From NCBI GenBank assembly GCA_943912835.1, contig CALTVJ010000003.1:16530-80529 (forward strand): 64,000 bases of DNA, given 5' to 3'. This document shows positions 1-8,863 of this stretch, one piece after another. A program made the translations under genes and the position numbers. Source of the stretch: an uncultured Porphyromonas sp. (GTDB taxonomy: Bacteria; Bacteroidota; Bacteroidia; Bacteroidales; Porphyromonadaceae). The stretch's first letter is position 1. Every line of letters starts with the position of its first letter. The notes beneath the pieces were generated by a model. The model had not been told where the DNA came from, searched no databases, and was given only the letters and a program-made list of their open reading frames with translations.

Positions 1-1766
1 TAATTATTAAAGATTTGACTCTTTGAGATGAATCCAAGATAGATTCCCCCCTCGTCTACAACTGGGAGCTTCCACTCTTTGCTCTCATCAAAAATCTGCA
101 TAATACGTGGCATACTCATAGAGGGACGTACCAAGATACGTGGTGCAAGCATAATCTCTCGCACAATGTGTGTTGGACGATCATACAGCTCAGGGCGAAA
201 CATAATGTTGCGAATATTGTCAAGCTCCACAATACCAAGCAAACAACCCGTTTCGTCTACAACTGGGAACGAATTACGATGGCTAATAGATACCACACGA
301 ACGAGCTCACCCAAAGTCATCTCGGGCTTAACGCATTCAAAATCCTTCTCCAAGACATGCTCCACATTCATAAGGGTCAAGACTGCGGTATCCTTTTGGT
401 GCGTCAGAAGTTTGCCTTGCTCTGCCAAACGAAGCGAATAGATACTATGAGGCATGAAAATACGAATCACCCCAAAAGCTGTTATCGACACGAGCATCAA
501 AGGTAAAAAGAGGTCATATCCACCACTCAGCTCTGCAATCAAGAAAACCCCAGTCAGAGGGGCGTGCATCACCGCAGCCATCAGTCCAGCCATACCAAGG
601 AGTGTATAGTTTTTGCTAGGCAAATACATCTTGATATAAGGGACATAGTTCACAACAAAAGAGAAAAGGAAACCCGTAATAGCACCTACAAAGATAGTAG
701 GAGCAAAGAGACCACCACACCCCCCACCAGAGTTGGTAGCAACCGAAGCAAATACCTTCAAGAGGAGCACCAACAGCATAAAGCCTGCCACTGCCCAAAA
801 GTGTGTAGACAATAGAGCAAAAGGACTATTATCTAACAACTGACCATACTGACCATTCAAGAGGTCATTAACGATATTATAACCCTCGCCGTAGAGTGGA
901 GGGAAAATAAAAATCAATAGACCAAGAATCAGTACGGAGGTGACATAACGATTGATATAAGGCTCAATCTTTTTGATGCGTTTCTCCAAGAAAAACATCG
1001 TCTGAGAGAAGTAAAGCCCAACTAATCCACAAATAACGCCAAGAAGCACCATCATGGGGACTCGTTCCACATAGTATGGTTCAGTAAAACTGAAACTAAA
1101 ATGATTGGCTCCCCCAGAAATCATATAGCTCATAGCAGCTGCCGAAACGCTTGATATCAGCAAAGGCAAGACACTCGCCATCGTGAGGTCTAAAAGCAAT
1201 ACCTCGATAACAAAGACCAATCCTGTAATCGGGGCCTTAAAGATACCTCCCAAAGCCCCTGCGACACCACAGCCAACCAGCAACATCAAGTTGCGTTGCT
1301 CCAAGCGAAAGATCCGACCAAAGTTGGAGCCAATAGCTGCCCCCGTCATCACAATCGGAGACTCTGCACCCACAGAGCCCCCGAAACTAATTGTGATACC
1401 AGAAGCCAAAAGCGAGCTCCAAGTATTGTGCGCTTTAATCCTACTTTTCCCCTGAGAGATAGAGCTTAATACCTTTGTTACGCCATGACTGATATCGTCT
1501 CGCAAGAGATAACGTACAAAGACACCACTAAGCAAAATCCCGACTGCGGGCAAAACCAAATACAAATAGCTACGCTCAGCTATCCCAGACATCAATAGCC
1601 CCTCAATCGTATGAATGAAGAACTTCAACGCATTGCCGAGCAAACTCATTGTAATGCCGATAGCAAGAGCTAAGAGCAGGATGAAATAACGCTCACTAAT
1701 ATGTCGCTCTCGCCATCGTATAATCTCTTCTTTACAAGTATAGATATTCGCTTTAAGACTAGACAT
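1..1766 (-). CDS. ClC-family chloride channel/antiporter with C-terminal CBS pair (3' end outside window)
   Basis: Reading the minus strand from the ATG at 1764-1766 gives about 588 codons with no stop before the window edge. It is a polytopic membrane protein with a ClC pore motif that keeps the gating glutamate (GAESP; the classical form is GREGP), a glycine-rich GGGCGGLFAP segment, and about 120 cytoplasmic C-terminal residues resembling two CBS domains (FPVVDETG and LPVVDEGG). The family moves Cl- through the inner membrane as a channel or as a Cl-/H+ antiporter; the sequence does not settle which. It starts 12 nt after the GH92 stop and is probably the last gene of that operon. The final codons run off the left edge. 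Confidence 0.9.
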   Translation of the reverse strand, partial: MSSLKANIYTCKEEIIRWRERHISERYFILLLALAIGITMSLLGNALKFFIHTIEGLLMSGIAERSYLYLVLPAVGILLSGVFVRYLLRDDISHGVTKVLSSISQGKSRIKAHNTWSSLLASGITISFGGSVGAESPIVMTGAAIGSNFGRIFRLEQRNLMLLVGCGVAGALGGIFKAPITGLVFVIEVLLLDLTMASVLPLLISSVSAAAMSYMISGGANHFSFSFTEPYYVERVPMMVLLGVICGLVGLYFSQTMFFLEKRIKKIEPYINRYVTSVLILGLLIFIFPPLYGEGYNIVNDLLNGQYGQLLDNSPFALLSTHFWAVAGFMLLVLLLKVFASVATNSGGGCGGLFAPTIFVGAITGFLFSFVVNYVPYIKMYLPSKNYTLLGMAGLMAAVMHAPLTGVFLIAELSGGYDLFLPLMLVSITAFGVIRIFMPHSIYSLRLAEQGKLLTHQKDTAVLTLMNVEHVLEKDFECVKPEMTLGELVRVVSISHRNSFPVVDETGCLLGIVELDNIRNIMFRPELYDRPTHIVREIMLAPRILVRPSMSMPRIMQIFDESKEWKLPVVDEGGIYLGFISKSQIFNN

Positions 1767-1778
1767 AAGTCTATTTAA

Positions 1779-4079
1779 TTATTTCCCTTGAATAGCACTC
1801 TGTGTATGAAATACGATTGTACCTGCATTCATCAGGCTCTGATGGTCAAGACGGTAAGTGTCTTTGTATAGCTTACCTCCCAACTCAAAGCTCTTAAAAT
1901 ACGTATCCGTTTCGGCTCCCTTACGCTCAATAACGAGCTTCCCTTGTGGATAATAGGTCTTATCAAGATGAAGTGTCACACGCTTAAACGTTGGTGTCGT
2001 CAAAGCATAAGTCGTACTACCTGGGCAGTCGGGATAAAAGCCGAGCATCGTGAAGATAGCCCATGCACTCATCGTCCCCGTATCATCATTACCTGGGATA
2101 CCGTTAGGAGCATTGTGGTATACTGTATTAAGGAGCTCTTTGGTTAGTTTTTGTGTACGCCAAGCTTCCTTGGGGAAGTAAGTAAAGAGATAAGGATAAG
2201 CTATATCAGGCTCATTTGCAGGGTCATAGTTACCTTTATCAAATATATTCTGCAACTTAAGCACAAAAGCTTTCTCTCCTCCCATAAGTTTAGCTAAGCC
2301 CTTCGTATCGTGAGGAACAAAGAACGAATAGTTGTACGAATTCCCCTCATGGAAGCCAGGGTTAGGCTCAAAGTCCCTCCCGAGTTTAGGATCAAATGGG
2401 CTAAGGAACTTGCCGTCGGGCGTAATCGGACGCAATAGACCGCTATGCTTCTTATCATAAAAGTGCTTATAGCCCATCGCACGTCTCTCCATCGTCTTAG
2501 CCACTTCATGCTGTCCCATCGCACGAGCAAATTGTGCCATGTTCCAATCAGCTATATAATACTCTAATGAAGTAGAAACAGAATGGTCAAAAGGCTTACG
2601 CAATGGCAAATAACCATAACGTAGATAATCCTCCATCTCTGGACGGAGTTTATTGCCCACCTTGGTCGTTGCACCCTTCATCATAGCTTCGTAAGCTAGC
2701 TTTGTGTCAAAATTTCTCAGACCTCTCTGCCAAGTATCATTTAGAACAATGATTGCAGGGTCACCTGTCATCGTCATCGTTTCACGACCATAAAGCTCCC
2801 ACTTAGGCAACCAGCCACTCTCTTTGTAAATGTCTAGCAGACTATGCACCATATCCAACTGCATTTGGGGATAGAGAATAGAGAGCAAAGGATGTACGTT
2901 GCGATAAGTATCCCAAAGCGAATAAACCGTATATCGGTTACGCTTCGTATGTCCCAACTCCAAACTTTCACTCTTAGGATACTCTCCATTAACGTCTTGA
3001 AGGATATTAGGGTGTATCAATAGATGATAGAGAGAGGTATAGAAAATAGTGCGTTCATCTGCCGTACCACCTTCCACCTCTACCTTAGAGAGAGCTGCTT
3101 CCCACTTGTCCTCTGCACGCGTCTTGATTTTGTCGAAGTTGTAAGTCTCGCTTTGCTCGGCTTCTAGATTACGCAGAGCATTCTCTGTACTTACAAAAGA
3201 AACCGCAGTCTGAACGTAAATCGTTTCACCAGCCTCTACATCGTACGAGAACCAGACGCCTACATCATCCCCGCTAATTTCTCTGCGATAGCCTTTGTAT
3301 AGTTTGTAACGTCCGTGGTCATGGTCCCACTCTGCCTCTACCCCATGCATGGGTGGTTGCTTCTTCCAGTAACCACTTTGAGGAGCTTTGCGACTGACAC
3401 GCATAGCGAAGTATTGATTAAAGACCGCTTGCGGATTATAGCAAAAGGTACCCATCAGTTTACTCCCCACCAAAGTACTATCATTGAGGAAGCGAACACT
3501 CGCTCCACTCTCGTTGGTCAGTCCCTGACCGAGATTGAGTAAGATATTACCCTTTCCTTTACGTTCGAAAGTGAAAGCCGATAGTGCCGTACGCTCGGTA
3601 GCTGTCACCTCAGCTTTGATGTGATGCTTGTCTATGTAAGCTGTATAATAGCCTGGGTGAGCTTTTTCACGACTTAGTGTCGAGCCATACTTTTGGTGCT
3701 CCACTTGCAGACTATCGCTTGATGCCATCAACAAGAAACTCCCCAAATCGGGACAGCCCACACCACTAAGATTAACGTGTGCAAAGCCTGTAAAAAACTT
3801 ATTGTCTGACGAATAGGGTGTACTCCACCAACGAGAGTCCTTCTCCCACTTGTTAATACCCTCTCCCCCCATCACATTAAAAGGAGTGATACTCATCAAC
3901 CCATTGGGGAGTACAGCTCCCGGATTGGTTGTCCCGAAGTTACTCGTACCAATGAATGGGTTTACTTCGTCTATCAGACGCTTCTTCCCCTGAGCCATAG
4001 CCACACTAAGACTGAGCAGGGCTACTCCGCCAGCAAGAAGAGTTTTACGAATATATTTTAGTCTGTTCATTGTTGTCAT
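1779..4079 (-). CDS. GH92 family alpha-mannosidase, exported
   Basis: This 766-aa protein has an N-terminal signal peptide of about 29 residues ending in AMAQG and the two-part GH92 architecture (N-terminal beta-sandwich, C-terminal alpha/alpha barrel). Diagnostic motifs are FHEGNSYNYSFFVPHD near residue 575, which carries the general-acid Glu region, and GNDDTGTMSAW near residue 665, which carries the catalytic Asp pair. GH92 enzymes are calcium-dependent exo-alpha-mannosidases, mostly alpha-1,2, acting on host or yeast N-glycans in the periplasm or at the surface. No SusC/D pair or other glycosidase is adjacent, so the substrate cannot be read from context. A second in-frame ATG three codons in may be the true start. 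It lies 45 nt after yggS. Confidence 0.93.
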   Translation of the reverse strand: MTTMNRLKYIRKTLLAGGVALLSLSVAMAQGKKRLIDEVNPFIGTSNFGTTNPGAVLPNGLMSITPFNVMGGEGINKWEKDSRWWSTPYSSDNKFFTGFAHVNLSGVGCPDLGSFLLMASSDSLQVEHQKYGSTLSREKAHPGYYTAYIDKHHIKAEVTATERTALSAFTFERKGKGNILLNLGQGLTNESGASVRFLNDSTLVGSKLMGTFCYNPQAVFNQYFAMRVSRKAPQSGYWKKQPPMHGVEAEWDHDHGRYKLYKGYRREISGDDVGVWFSYDVEAGETIYVQTAVSFVSTENALRNLEAEQSETYNFDKIKTRAEDKWEAALSKVEVEGGTADERTIFYTSLYHLLIHPNILQDVNGEYPKSESLELGHTKRNRYTVYSLWDTYRNVHPLLSILYPQMQLDMVHSLLDIYKESGWLPKWELYGRETMTMTGDPAIIVLNDTWQRGLRNFDTKLAYEAMMKGATTKVGNKLRPEMEDYLRYGYLPLRKPFDHSVSTSLEYYIADWNMAQFARAMGQHEVAKTMERRAMGYKHFYDKKHSGLLRPITPDGKFLSPFDPKLGRDFEPNPGFHEGNSYNYSFFVPHDTKGLAKLMGGEKAFVLKLQNIFDKGNYDPANEPDIAYPYLFTYFPKEAWRTQKLTKELLNTVYHNAPNGIPGNDDTGTMSAWAIFTMLGFYPDCPGSTTYALTTPTFKRVTLHLDKTYYPQGKLVIERKGAETDTYFKSFELGGKLYKDTYRLDHQSLMNAGTIVFHTQSAIQGK

Positions 4080-4124
4080 TTCCTTAATTTGTGATCTGAA
4101 TTTATTTTGATGGGCTATTTTAGC

Positions 4125-4811
4125 TTATTCGCCACGCACACCAAAAATTGCAGAACCGATACGAACGAGTGTCGCTCCATGCTTAATCGCAATAGGATAA
4201 TCTCCACTCATACCCATCGAAAGTTCGTCAAACTCATCTGGTTCAAGCAAAAGTCCACTATCCTTGACATTTTGCATGAGCTGCGACAACTCTGCAAACT
4301 CTCGGTCTATTTGCGCTACGTCCTCAGTATAGGTTGCCATACCCATCAAACCACAGATACGTATGCCTCGATACTCGTCGGCATGCCCTTGAATATGCTC
4401 TAATACTTTGAGGAGCTCCTCTGGACTAAATCCACCTTTGCTCTCCTCCTCGGCGATATGCACCTCCAAAAGCACATTGATAACACGGCGGTGGCGGATG
4501 GCTTGTTTGTTGATTTCATCCAACAGTTTAAGGCTTGTCACACTCTCTATGACATGCACAAAAGGAGCAATATACTTGACTTTGTTTGTTTGCAGAGGCC
4601 CTATAAAGTGCCATACTAAGTCGAGATACATAGCTCCCAACTCTTCGTTTTTGGCAAGTAGCTCTTGTACACGACTCTCACCAAAAACACGTTGCCCAGC
4701 TTCGTAAGCCTCTACAATAGCTTCGCTGGGGTGAAACTTAGAGACGGCCACCAAACGCACACCCTGTGGTAATGTCTTCTTGATGGCCGTAAGCCTATCA
4801 CCAATACTCAT
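4125..4811 (-). CDS. yggS: YggS/PLPBP family PLP homeostasis protein
   Basis: The protein is 228 aa from the ATG at 4811, the usual length for YggS. It is a single TIM-barrel PLP-binding protein with the PLP lysine in VAVSKFHP (K25) and the typical HFIGPLQTNK and GLMGMATYTED motifs. The family has no proven enzymatic activity; it buffers pyridoxal phosphate and affects amino-acid pools. A longer frame starts at 4841 but would overlap the upstream DUF4494 gene by 29 nt, and the ATG at 4811 follows that gene's stop directly, so translational coupling is likely. Confidence 0.92.
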   Translation of the reverse strand: MSIGDRLTAIKKTLPQGVRLVAVSKFHPSEAIVEAYEAGQRVFGESRVQELLAKNEELGAMYLDLVWHFIGPLQTNKVKYIAPFVHVIESVTSLKLLDEINKQAIRHRRVINVLLEVHIAEEESKGGFSPEELLKVLEHIQGHADEYRGIRICGLMGMATYTEDVAQIDREFAELSQLMQNVKDSGLLLEPDEFDELSMGMSGDYPIAIKHGATLVRIGSAIFGVRGE

Positions 4812-4812
4812 A

Positions 4813-5253
4813 CTAAGACTCGGGACTATAAGGTACGACATCCATAAGCTGCGTCTCTGTTATAGAAGACACCTCGTAGTCTTGAGCCTCTTTACCTAAT
4901 TGCTCAAGGAGTGTCGTGAGGGCATGCTCAAGGGTATCACTCTGCACAAGGATATTAAGCCCCGTCTTTTTCTCTTTACCGCTACGCTCATCTATGGTAA
5001 TAACTTGTACACGAGCTTTGAAGTAACGATCATGCTCATCTTCTTCAGATAAGAAAATATCTGCGTATAGTGCACGCTTGATATTTGTCACTTCTAGTGC
5101 ACCGATAGAGACATAGGGAGTAGCATACTCGATAATACGTTTCTCAGCTTCCGTAAAACTGAGCGCGTTGATGAGATATAGTTCATTTACCTTGCTGAGT
5201 CCTTGCTCTGTATTTTTGTCGTAGGCGACTTTACATTCGTACCATTGTACCAT
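4813..5253 (-). CDS. DUF4494 domain protein
   Basis: This 146-aa cytosolic protein matches the Bacteroidota family DUF4494 over its whole length (MVQWYECKV start, SFTEAEKRIIEY, ALYADIFLSE). It has no signal peptide or membrane segment. The family function is unknown. The strict adjacency to yggS, the TATCTTTG box about 37 nt upstream at 5290-5297, and the lack of a gap before yggS make it the first gene of a DUF4494-yggS-GH92-clc transcript. Confidence 0.9.
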   Translation of the reverse strand: MVQWYECKVAYDKNTEQGLSKVNELYLINALSFTEAEKRIIEYATPYVSIGALEVTNIKRALYADIFLSEEDEHDRYFKARVQVITIDERSGKEKKTGLNILVQSDTLEHALTTLLEQLGKEAQDYEVSSITETQLMDVVPYSPES

Positions 5254-5289
5254 TGGTTCGTCTATTAAATTCTATTTTCTATAATAATA

Positions 5290-5297
5290 CAAAGATA
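5290..5297 (-). promoter_or_regulatory. Bacteroidota -7 box for the DUF4494 operon
   Basis: On the minus strand it reads TATCTTTG, a full match to TAnnTTTG, 37 nt before the DUF4494 ATG. Confidence 0.7.
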
Positions 5298-5358
5298 CAC
5301 AATCCCTACAAGCAACAAAACACACATATAAGCAGCTTAGGAAGACAAAGTGCTAAAG

Positions 5359-5730
5359 CTAAGACCTCCCCTTGAGACGACGCCAATAGCAAGAAAGCCA
5401 AATCCCTAAGACTAAACCCAGAACAAAAAGCCAAAGACTCCAACGAAACCTTGTAGAGCCCGAAAATCTATGTGGTTCTTTCGTCTTTACACTAAGGCTA
5501 TCTACACGTTGCCCACGAATTTGCTTGTGTCCGCGTGTATAATATAGCACCTGACTCTCGGTTCGCTTCATCCCCGTACTATCGTATTTATTATGCATAA
5601 CGGTTAGCTCATCCCAAGTCCATGAAAGGAGGCTATCTTGTCGAGACAAACGCACTTCGCTAGATTTCTTTCGCACACCACAGGACAGCAAGCCCAGAAA
5701 AATAATCTGGATAAACAAAAACTTCTTCAT
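5359..5730 (-). CDS. Small lipoprotein with C-terminal transmembrane helix (u-spanin-like)
   Basis: The protein is 123 aa from the ATG at 5730. It has a lipoprotein signal with lipobox GLLSC (Cys17), about 75 polar, Ser/Arg/Lys-rich residues, then one hydrophobic helix (WSLWLFVLGLVLGIWLS) and a basic tail (YWRRLKGRS). An outer-membrane lipid anchor at one end and an inner-membrane helix at the other is the architecture of phage unimolecular spanins such as T1 gp11; no sequence family is recognised. No holin or endolysin is near. The longer frame begins at a TTG (5758-5760) that lies in a TAGATTTG promoter box, so it is rejected. It sits beside tRNA-Lys, a common integration site. A host envelope protein of unknown role is equally possible. 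Confidence 0.7.
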   Translation of the reverse strand: MKKFLFIQIIFLGLLSCGVRKKSSEVRLSRQDSLLSWTWDELTVMHNKYDSTGMKRTESQVLYYTRGHKQIRGQRVDSLSVKTKEPHRFSGSTRFRWSLWLFVLGLVLGIWLSCYWRRLKGRS

Positions 5731-5757
5731 CGGATTACTACTCTTTTGTTTCGAGTG

Positions 5758-5765
5758 CAAATCTA
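5758..5765 (-). promoter_or_regulatory. -7 box for the small lipoprotein gene
   Basis: TAGATTTG on the minus strand fits TAnnTTTG. It lies 28 nt before the chosen ATG and inside the longer open frame, which argues against the upstream TTG start. Confidence 0.5.
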
Positions 5766-5831
5766 TATGTTGGTGTGGATTTTACATCCCATTCGTCTAC
5801 GATCAACAACATCGAAGTTTTGAAAATAACA

Positions 5832-5861
5832 AAGGGAGATGAACACTTGTCCATCTCCCTT
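5832..5861 (-). terminator. Terminator of tRNA-Lys
   Basis: A 10-bp perfect stem (AAGGGAGATG with CATCTCCCTT) and 10-nt loop begin 5 nt after the CCA end of the tRNA. A moderately U-rich stretch follows on the minus strand. Confidence 0.8.
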
Positions 5862-5865
5862 CTAC

Positions 5866-5941
5866 TGGTGACCCCGGTGGGGCTCGAACCCACGACCCAG
5901 TGATTAAGAGTCACTTGCTCTACCAACTGAGCTACAGAGTC
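5866..5941 (-). tRNA. tRNA-Lys(CUU)
   Basis: The 76-nt gene folds as a complete cloverleaf: acceptor GACTCTG with CGGGGTC (two G-U pairs), D arm with AGCTCAGTTGGTAGAGC, anticodon stem AGTGA/TCACT around loop CTCTTAA (anticodon CTT, lysine), T arm GTGGG-TTCGAGC-CCCAC, discriminator A and encoded CCA. A TATCTTTG box lies 45 nt upstream. The neighbouring u-spanin-like gene makes its 3' end worth checking as an attachment site. Confidence 0.97.
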
Positions 5942-5985
5942 ATTCCTAAAACTATAAAGGCTAGTTGGTTTAACCTTTTCGACTG

Positions 5986-5993
5986 CAAAGATA
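5986..5993 (-). promoter_or_regulatory. -7 box for tRNA-Lys
   Basis: It reads TATCTTTG on the minus strand, upstream of the tRNA with no other gene between. Apart from this box I see nothing in 5942-6157; the 67-codon plus-strand frame there is not protein-like. Confidence 0.6.
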
Positions 5994-6157
5994 ATACTTT
6001 TTTGTTTCCTAGCAAGTGTATAAACCCAAAATTCAATATAAAATCTTCATTTCAAGTCCCACTATAGACTATCTATCAACCTTCAAACAACTTATCTATC
6101 TCAAATTAAGAGAAATATCAGATCCTCCCAAGTTAAGAGCAAAAAACGATATTCGGT

Positions 6158-6835
6158 TCAAACCTTTTCTGGACGCCCTATCAACAAGACAAACTCGCCT
6201 TTGGGGGGCTTTTGTGTAAAATGCTCAATAAGTTCACCGATTGACCCACGCACAAACTCTTCGTGCAGTTTGCTAAGCTCTCGAGCAGCGACGGCAGGAC
6301 AATCTTCACCTTTCAGCTCGGCAAATTGAGTCAAAGTCTTAACCACACGATAGGGAGACTCGTACAATACGACCGTTCGCTCCTCATCTTTGAGTGCATT
6401 GAGACGAGTCTGTCGCCCCTTTTTCTGAGGCAAGAACCCTTCAAAAACAAAGCGATCAGCTGGCAGACCCGAAGACACCAACGCAGGCACAAAGGCAGTC
6501 GCTCCTGGTAGGCACTCCACCTCAATCCCTCTCTTGAGACACTCTCGCACCAACAAAAAACCTGGGTCACTAATCGCTGGGGTACCTGCATCGCTCACCA
6601 AAGCAACATCCATCTCAGCCTCAATGCGCTCACAAATACGATCGAGCATCTTATGCTCGTTGTGCATATGGTAGCTCTGAAGAGGAACTTTAATATCAAA
6701 ATGGTGTAAAAGCAAACCCGAAGTACGCGTATCTTCTGCAAGCACTAGGCGCACGCGCTTCAACACTTTGAGCGCACGCAGAGTAATATCCTCTAAGTTA
6801 CCTATCGGAGTCGGGACAATTGTCAGTTTTGCCAT
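6158..6835 (-). CDS. rsmI: 16S rRNA (cytidine(1402)-2'-O)-methyltransferase
   Basis: A 225-aa SAM-dependent methyltransferase of the tetrapyrrole-methylase fold. It has the RsmI signatures PTPIGNLEDIT at the N terminus, LAEDTRTSG, SDAGTPAISDPG, and FEGFLPQKKGRQ. It 2'-O-methylates C1402 in the decoding centre, acting with RsmH. It starts 4 nt after the MBL gene stop and is the distal gene of ansA-MBL-rsmI. It is slightly shorter than the E. coli protein because the C-terminal extension is missing, as in many Bacteroidota. Confidence 0.96.
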   Translation of the reverse strand: MAKLTIVPTPIGNLEDITLRALKVLKRVRLVLAEDTRTSGLLLHHFDIKVPLQSYHMHNEHKMLDRICERIEAEMDVALVSDAGTPAISDPGFLLVRECLKRGIEVECLPGATAFVPALVSSGLPADRFVFEGFLPQKKGRQTRLNALKDEERTVVLYESPYRVVKTLTQFAELKGEDCPAVAARELSKLHEEFVRGSIGELIEHFTQKPPKGEFVLLIGRPEKV

Positions 6836-6839
6836 AGCT

Positions 6840-7685
6840 TTATTCTTCTAAATAGTAGATTTGTGTCGCCTTAGTACGCGGCAAAACATCTAGAATCAAG
6901 TCTTTGGAGCTGTAGTTGGGTGTTTGCCCCTCCTCGGTGCGCCCCACACGCAAGCCTAGCTCATAAAGATAGCCCTCAATCGTCTTCCAACATAGCTCTG
7001 GATGATTGTTATCTTTGCTTAGGTGACAAAGCCATACATGCTTCAACAGTGGACTATAAATGCGCCCAAGGAGCGATGCTGTATCTTTATTACACAAGTG
7101 ACCGAAATAACTAGCCACACGCTCTTTCAAGAACGCAGGATAAGAGCCATTCATGAGCATCTCATGGTCATAGTTTGCTTCGATAACCAAATACTTAGCT
7201 TGAGCAGCAAAACGTTCGATATCACTCGTTATATGCCCCACGTCTGTTGCCAATGTTAAGCTAAAGTCACCTCGCCGAATATGATAACCATAGTTCTGAA
7301 CACTATCATGTGGCACGAGGAAACTCTGTACCTCAAAACCTGCCAAAGCAAAATGTTCACCCAGCTCGATATTACGGCGTGATGCAGCGATATTCTCTGT
7401 CACAAATCGACTTGTAGCAATACTATTATGCACTGGCACACTAGCATATATGGGGATATGATAAGTCCCACCAACAGCTCCAACCGAACGGATATGATCG
7501 GCATGCTCATGCGTAATCAAAACGCCTTTAATCTTCCCAGAGTCGAGCGATACTCCAAGATTTTTAAGCTCTTTCGTCAGGCTACGAGTGGCAATACCGA
7601 CATCAATAAGCAAAGCCCCCTCTTCACTCTCCAGATAATAGCAGTTACCACTACTTCCACTAGAGAAACTCACAAACTTTATCAT
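6840..7685 (-). CDS. MBL-fold metallohydrolase (YycJ/WalJ-like)
   Basis: A 281-aa metallo-beta-lactamase-fold protein with the metal motif THEHADH (H59, H61, D63, H64), the N-terminal FSSGSSGNCYYLE typical of the YycJ/WalJ group, a distal D in ATDVGH and a C-terminal LCHLSKDNNH. The group is cytoplasmic and has been linked to DNA processing and cell-wall signalling; the substrate is uncertain. It is sandwiched 18 nt after ansA and 4 nt before rsmI, so it is co-transcribed. Confidence 0.9.
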   Translation of the reverse strand: MIKFVSFSSGSSGNCYYLESEEGALLIDVGIATRSLTKELKNLGVSLDSGKIKGVLITHEHADHIRSVGAVGGTYHIPIYASVPVHNSIATSRFVTENIAASRRNIELGEHFALAGFEVQSFLVPHDSVQNYGYHIRRGDFSLTLATDVGHITSDIERFAAQAKYLVIEANYDHEMLMNGSYPAFLKERVASYFGHLCNKDTASLLGRIYSPLLKHVWLCHLSKDNNHPELCWKTIEGYLYELGLRVGRTEEGQTPNYSSKDLILDVLPRTKATQIYYLEE

Positions 7686-7703
7686 CGTTATTCTTCTTTT
7701 TAT

Positions 7704-8807
7704 CTACTCTTGCACATCTTCTCGCTGGCGTGCCATCTCCCACGAGAGCAGTTCATCGGCATCCTCCTCACCACGCATCTCCCCGCGTATAGGGCGAGCC
7801 AGCAACTGTCTAAGACGATCATCATCAAAGCCCTGTGCCAACAGCACCATCAACTTAGTCAAAGCAGCTTCGGTGGTCATATCCATACCACTAATAATCC
7901 CAAGAGCCTGCAATCTGCGCCCAGTGGCATAACGCATCATATCAACTGATCCCGTAGCACACTGCGTCACATTCATGATAATGATCCCTCTGGCTATCGC
8001 TCCTTGTAGCAAGTCAATAAACCAATCTTCATCGGGGGCATTACCCGAACCAAAGCTTTCCAAAACAACGGCACGCAAGCCCTCGATACCTAAAATTGAA
8101 GAAATAACCTGAGGACTAATACCAGGAAATAACTTCAAGACAACAACATTATCATCAAGCTTCGTATAGATTCGGAAGCTATCTCCTTTTTGAGGTTGAT
8201 GAATAAAGTTATCATTATAACCTATATCAATACCTGCATAAGCGAGCTTAGGATAATTATAGCTATCGAACGCTCTAAATTGATCTGCACTAACCTTACT
8301 AGCTCGGTTACCACGCATCAAAAAATTTTGGAAGAACACACACACTTCGGGCACTCTTGCTCTCCCCTCCCCGTTCTTTGCCCCTGCAATTTCTAGAGCT
8401 GTGATCAGATTCTCCTTGCCATCAGTACGCAATCGACCGATGGGGAGCTGGCTCCCCGTGATCACCACAGGCTTGTCCAAACCCTGAAACATAAAGCTCA
8501 AAGCCGAAGCCGTATAAGCCATTGTATCGGTCCCATGCAAGACCACAAAGCCATCGTAATAAGCATAACGCTCATGAATAATATGCGCTAAATCAACCCA
8601 GCTTTTAGGACGAATAGCTGACGAGTCGATAGGTGGATCTAAAGAGAGCACATCAATATCACTATCAAGGCGTTGCAACTCTGGGACTTGTGCTTTGAGA
8701 TAATTAAAGTCCAAAGGTTCGAGTGCACCTGTCTGAGGATTCTCGAGCATACCGATAGTTCCTCCTGTATATATTAGGAGTATCTGTGTCTTCTTAAGAT
8801 GAGCCAT
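7704..8807 (-). CDS. ansA: Type I L-asparaginase
   Basis: The protein is 367 aa from the ATG at 8807. It has both asparaginase signatures (YTGGTIGM with the nucleophile Thr near the N terminus, and HGTDTMAYTA), the catalytic DGKEN lysine, and no signal peptide, which fits the cytoplasmic type I form that converts asparagine to aspartate and ammonia. Aspartate feeds the fumarate/succinate fermentation of asaccharolytic relatives. A frame extended by eight codons begins at a TTG inside the TATCTTTG promoter box, so the ATG is preferred. Confidence 0.94.
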   Translation of the reverse strand: MAHLKKTQILLIYTGGTIGMLENPQTGALEPLDFNYLKAQVPELQRLDSDIDVLSLDPPIDSSAIRPKSWVDLAHIIHERYAYYDGFVVLHGTDTMAYTASALSFMFQGLDKPVVITGSQLPIGRLRTDGKENLITALEIAGAKNGEGRARVPEVCVFFQNFLMRGNRASKVSADQFRAFDSYNYPKLAYAGIDIGYNDNFIHQPQKGDSFRIYTKLDDNVVVLKLFPGISPQVISSILGIEGLRAVVLESFGSGNAPDEDWFIDLLQGAIARGIIIMNVTQCATGSVDMMRYATGRRLQALGIISGMDMTTEAALTKLMVLLAQGFDDDRLRQLLARPIRGEMRGEEDADELLSWEMARQREDVQE

Positions 8808-8828
8808 TTTATCTAGTCTAGTTATAGA

Positions 8829-8836
8829 CAAAGATA
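8829..8836 (-). promoter_or_regulatory. -7 box for ansA operon
   Basis: TATCTTTG on the minus strand, 21 nt before the ansA ATG, implies a very short leader. It sits only 10 bp from the divergent box of the phosphatase gene. Confidence 0.75.
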
Positions 8837-8846
8837 CTTAAATATG

Positions 8847-8854
8847 TACCTTTG
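8847..8854 (+). promoter_or_regulatory. -7 box for LMW-PTP gene
   Basis: TACCTTTG ends 9 nt before the ATG, so the transcript should be nearly leaderless. Confidence 0.75.
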
Positions 8855-8863
8855 TTCACAATT

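Noticed and set aside
79..1455. Several plus-strand open frames
   Set aside because: They are antisense shadows of the ClC gene, which reads through on the minus strand to the window edge.
6016..6219. 67-codon plus-strand frame beside tRNA-Lys
   Set aside because: It overlaps the 3' end of rsmI, has no promoter or start context and no recognisable protein features.
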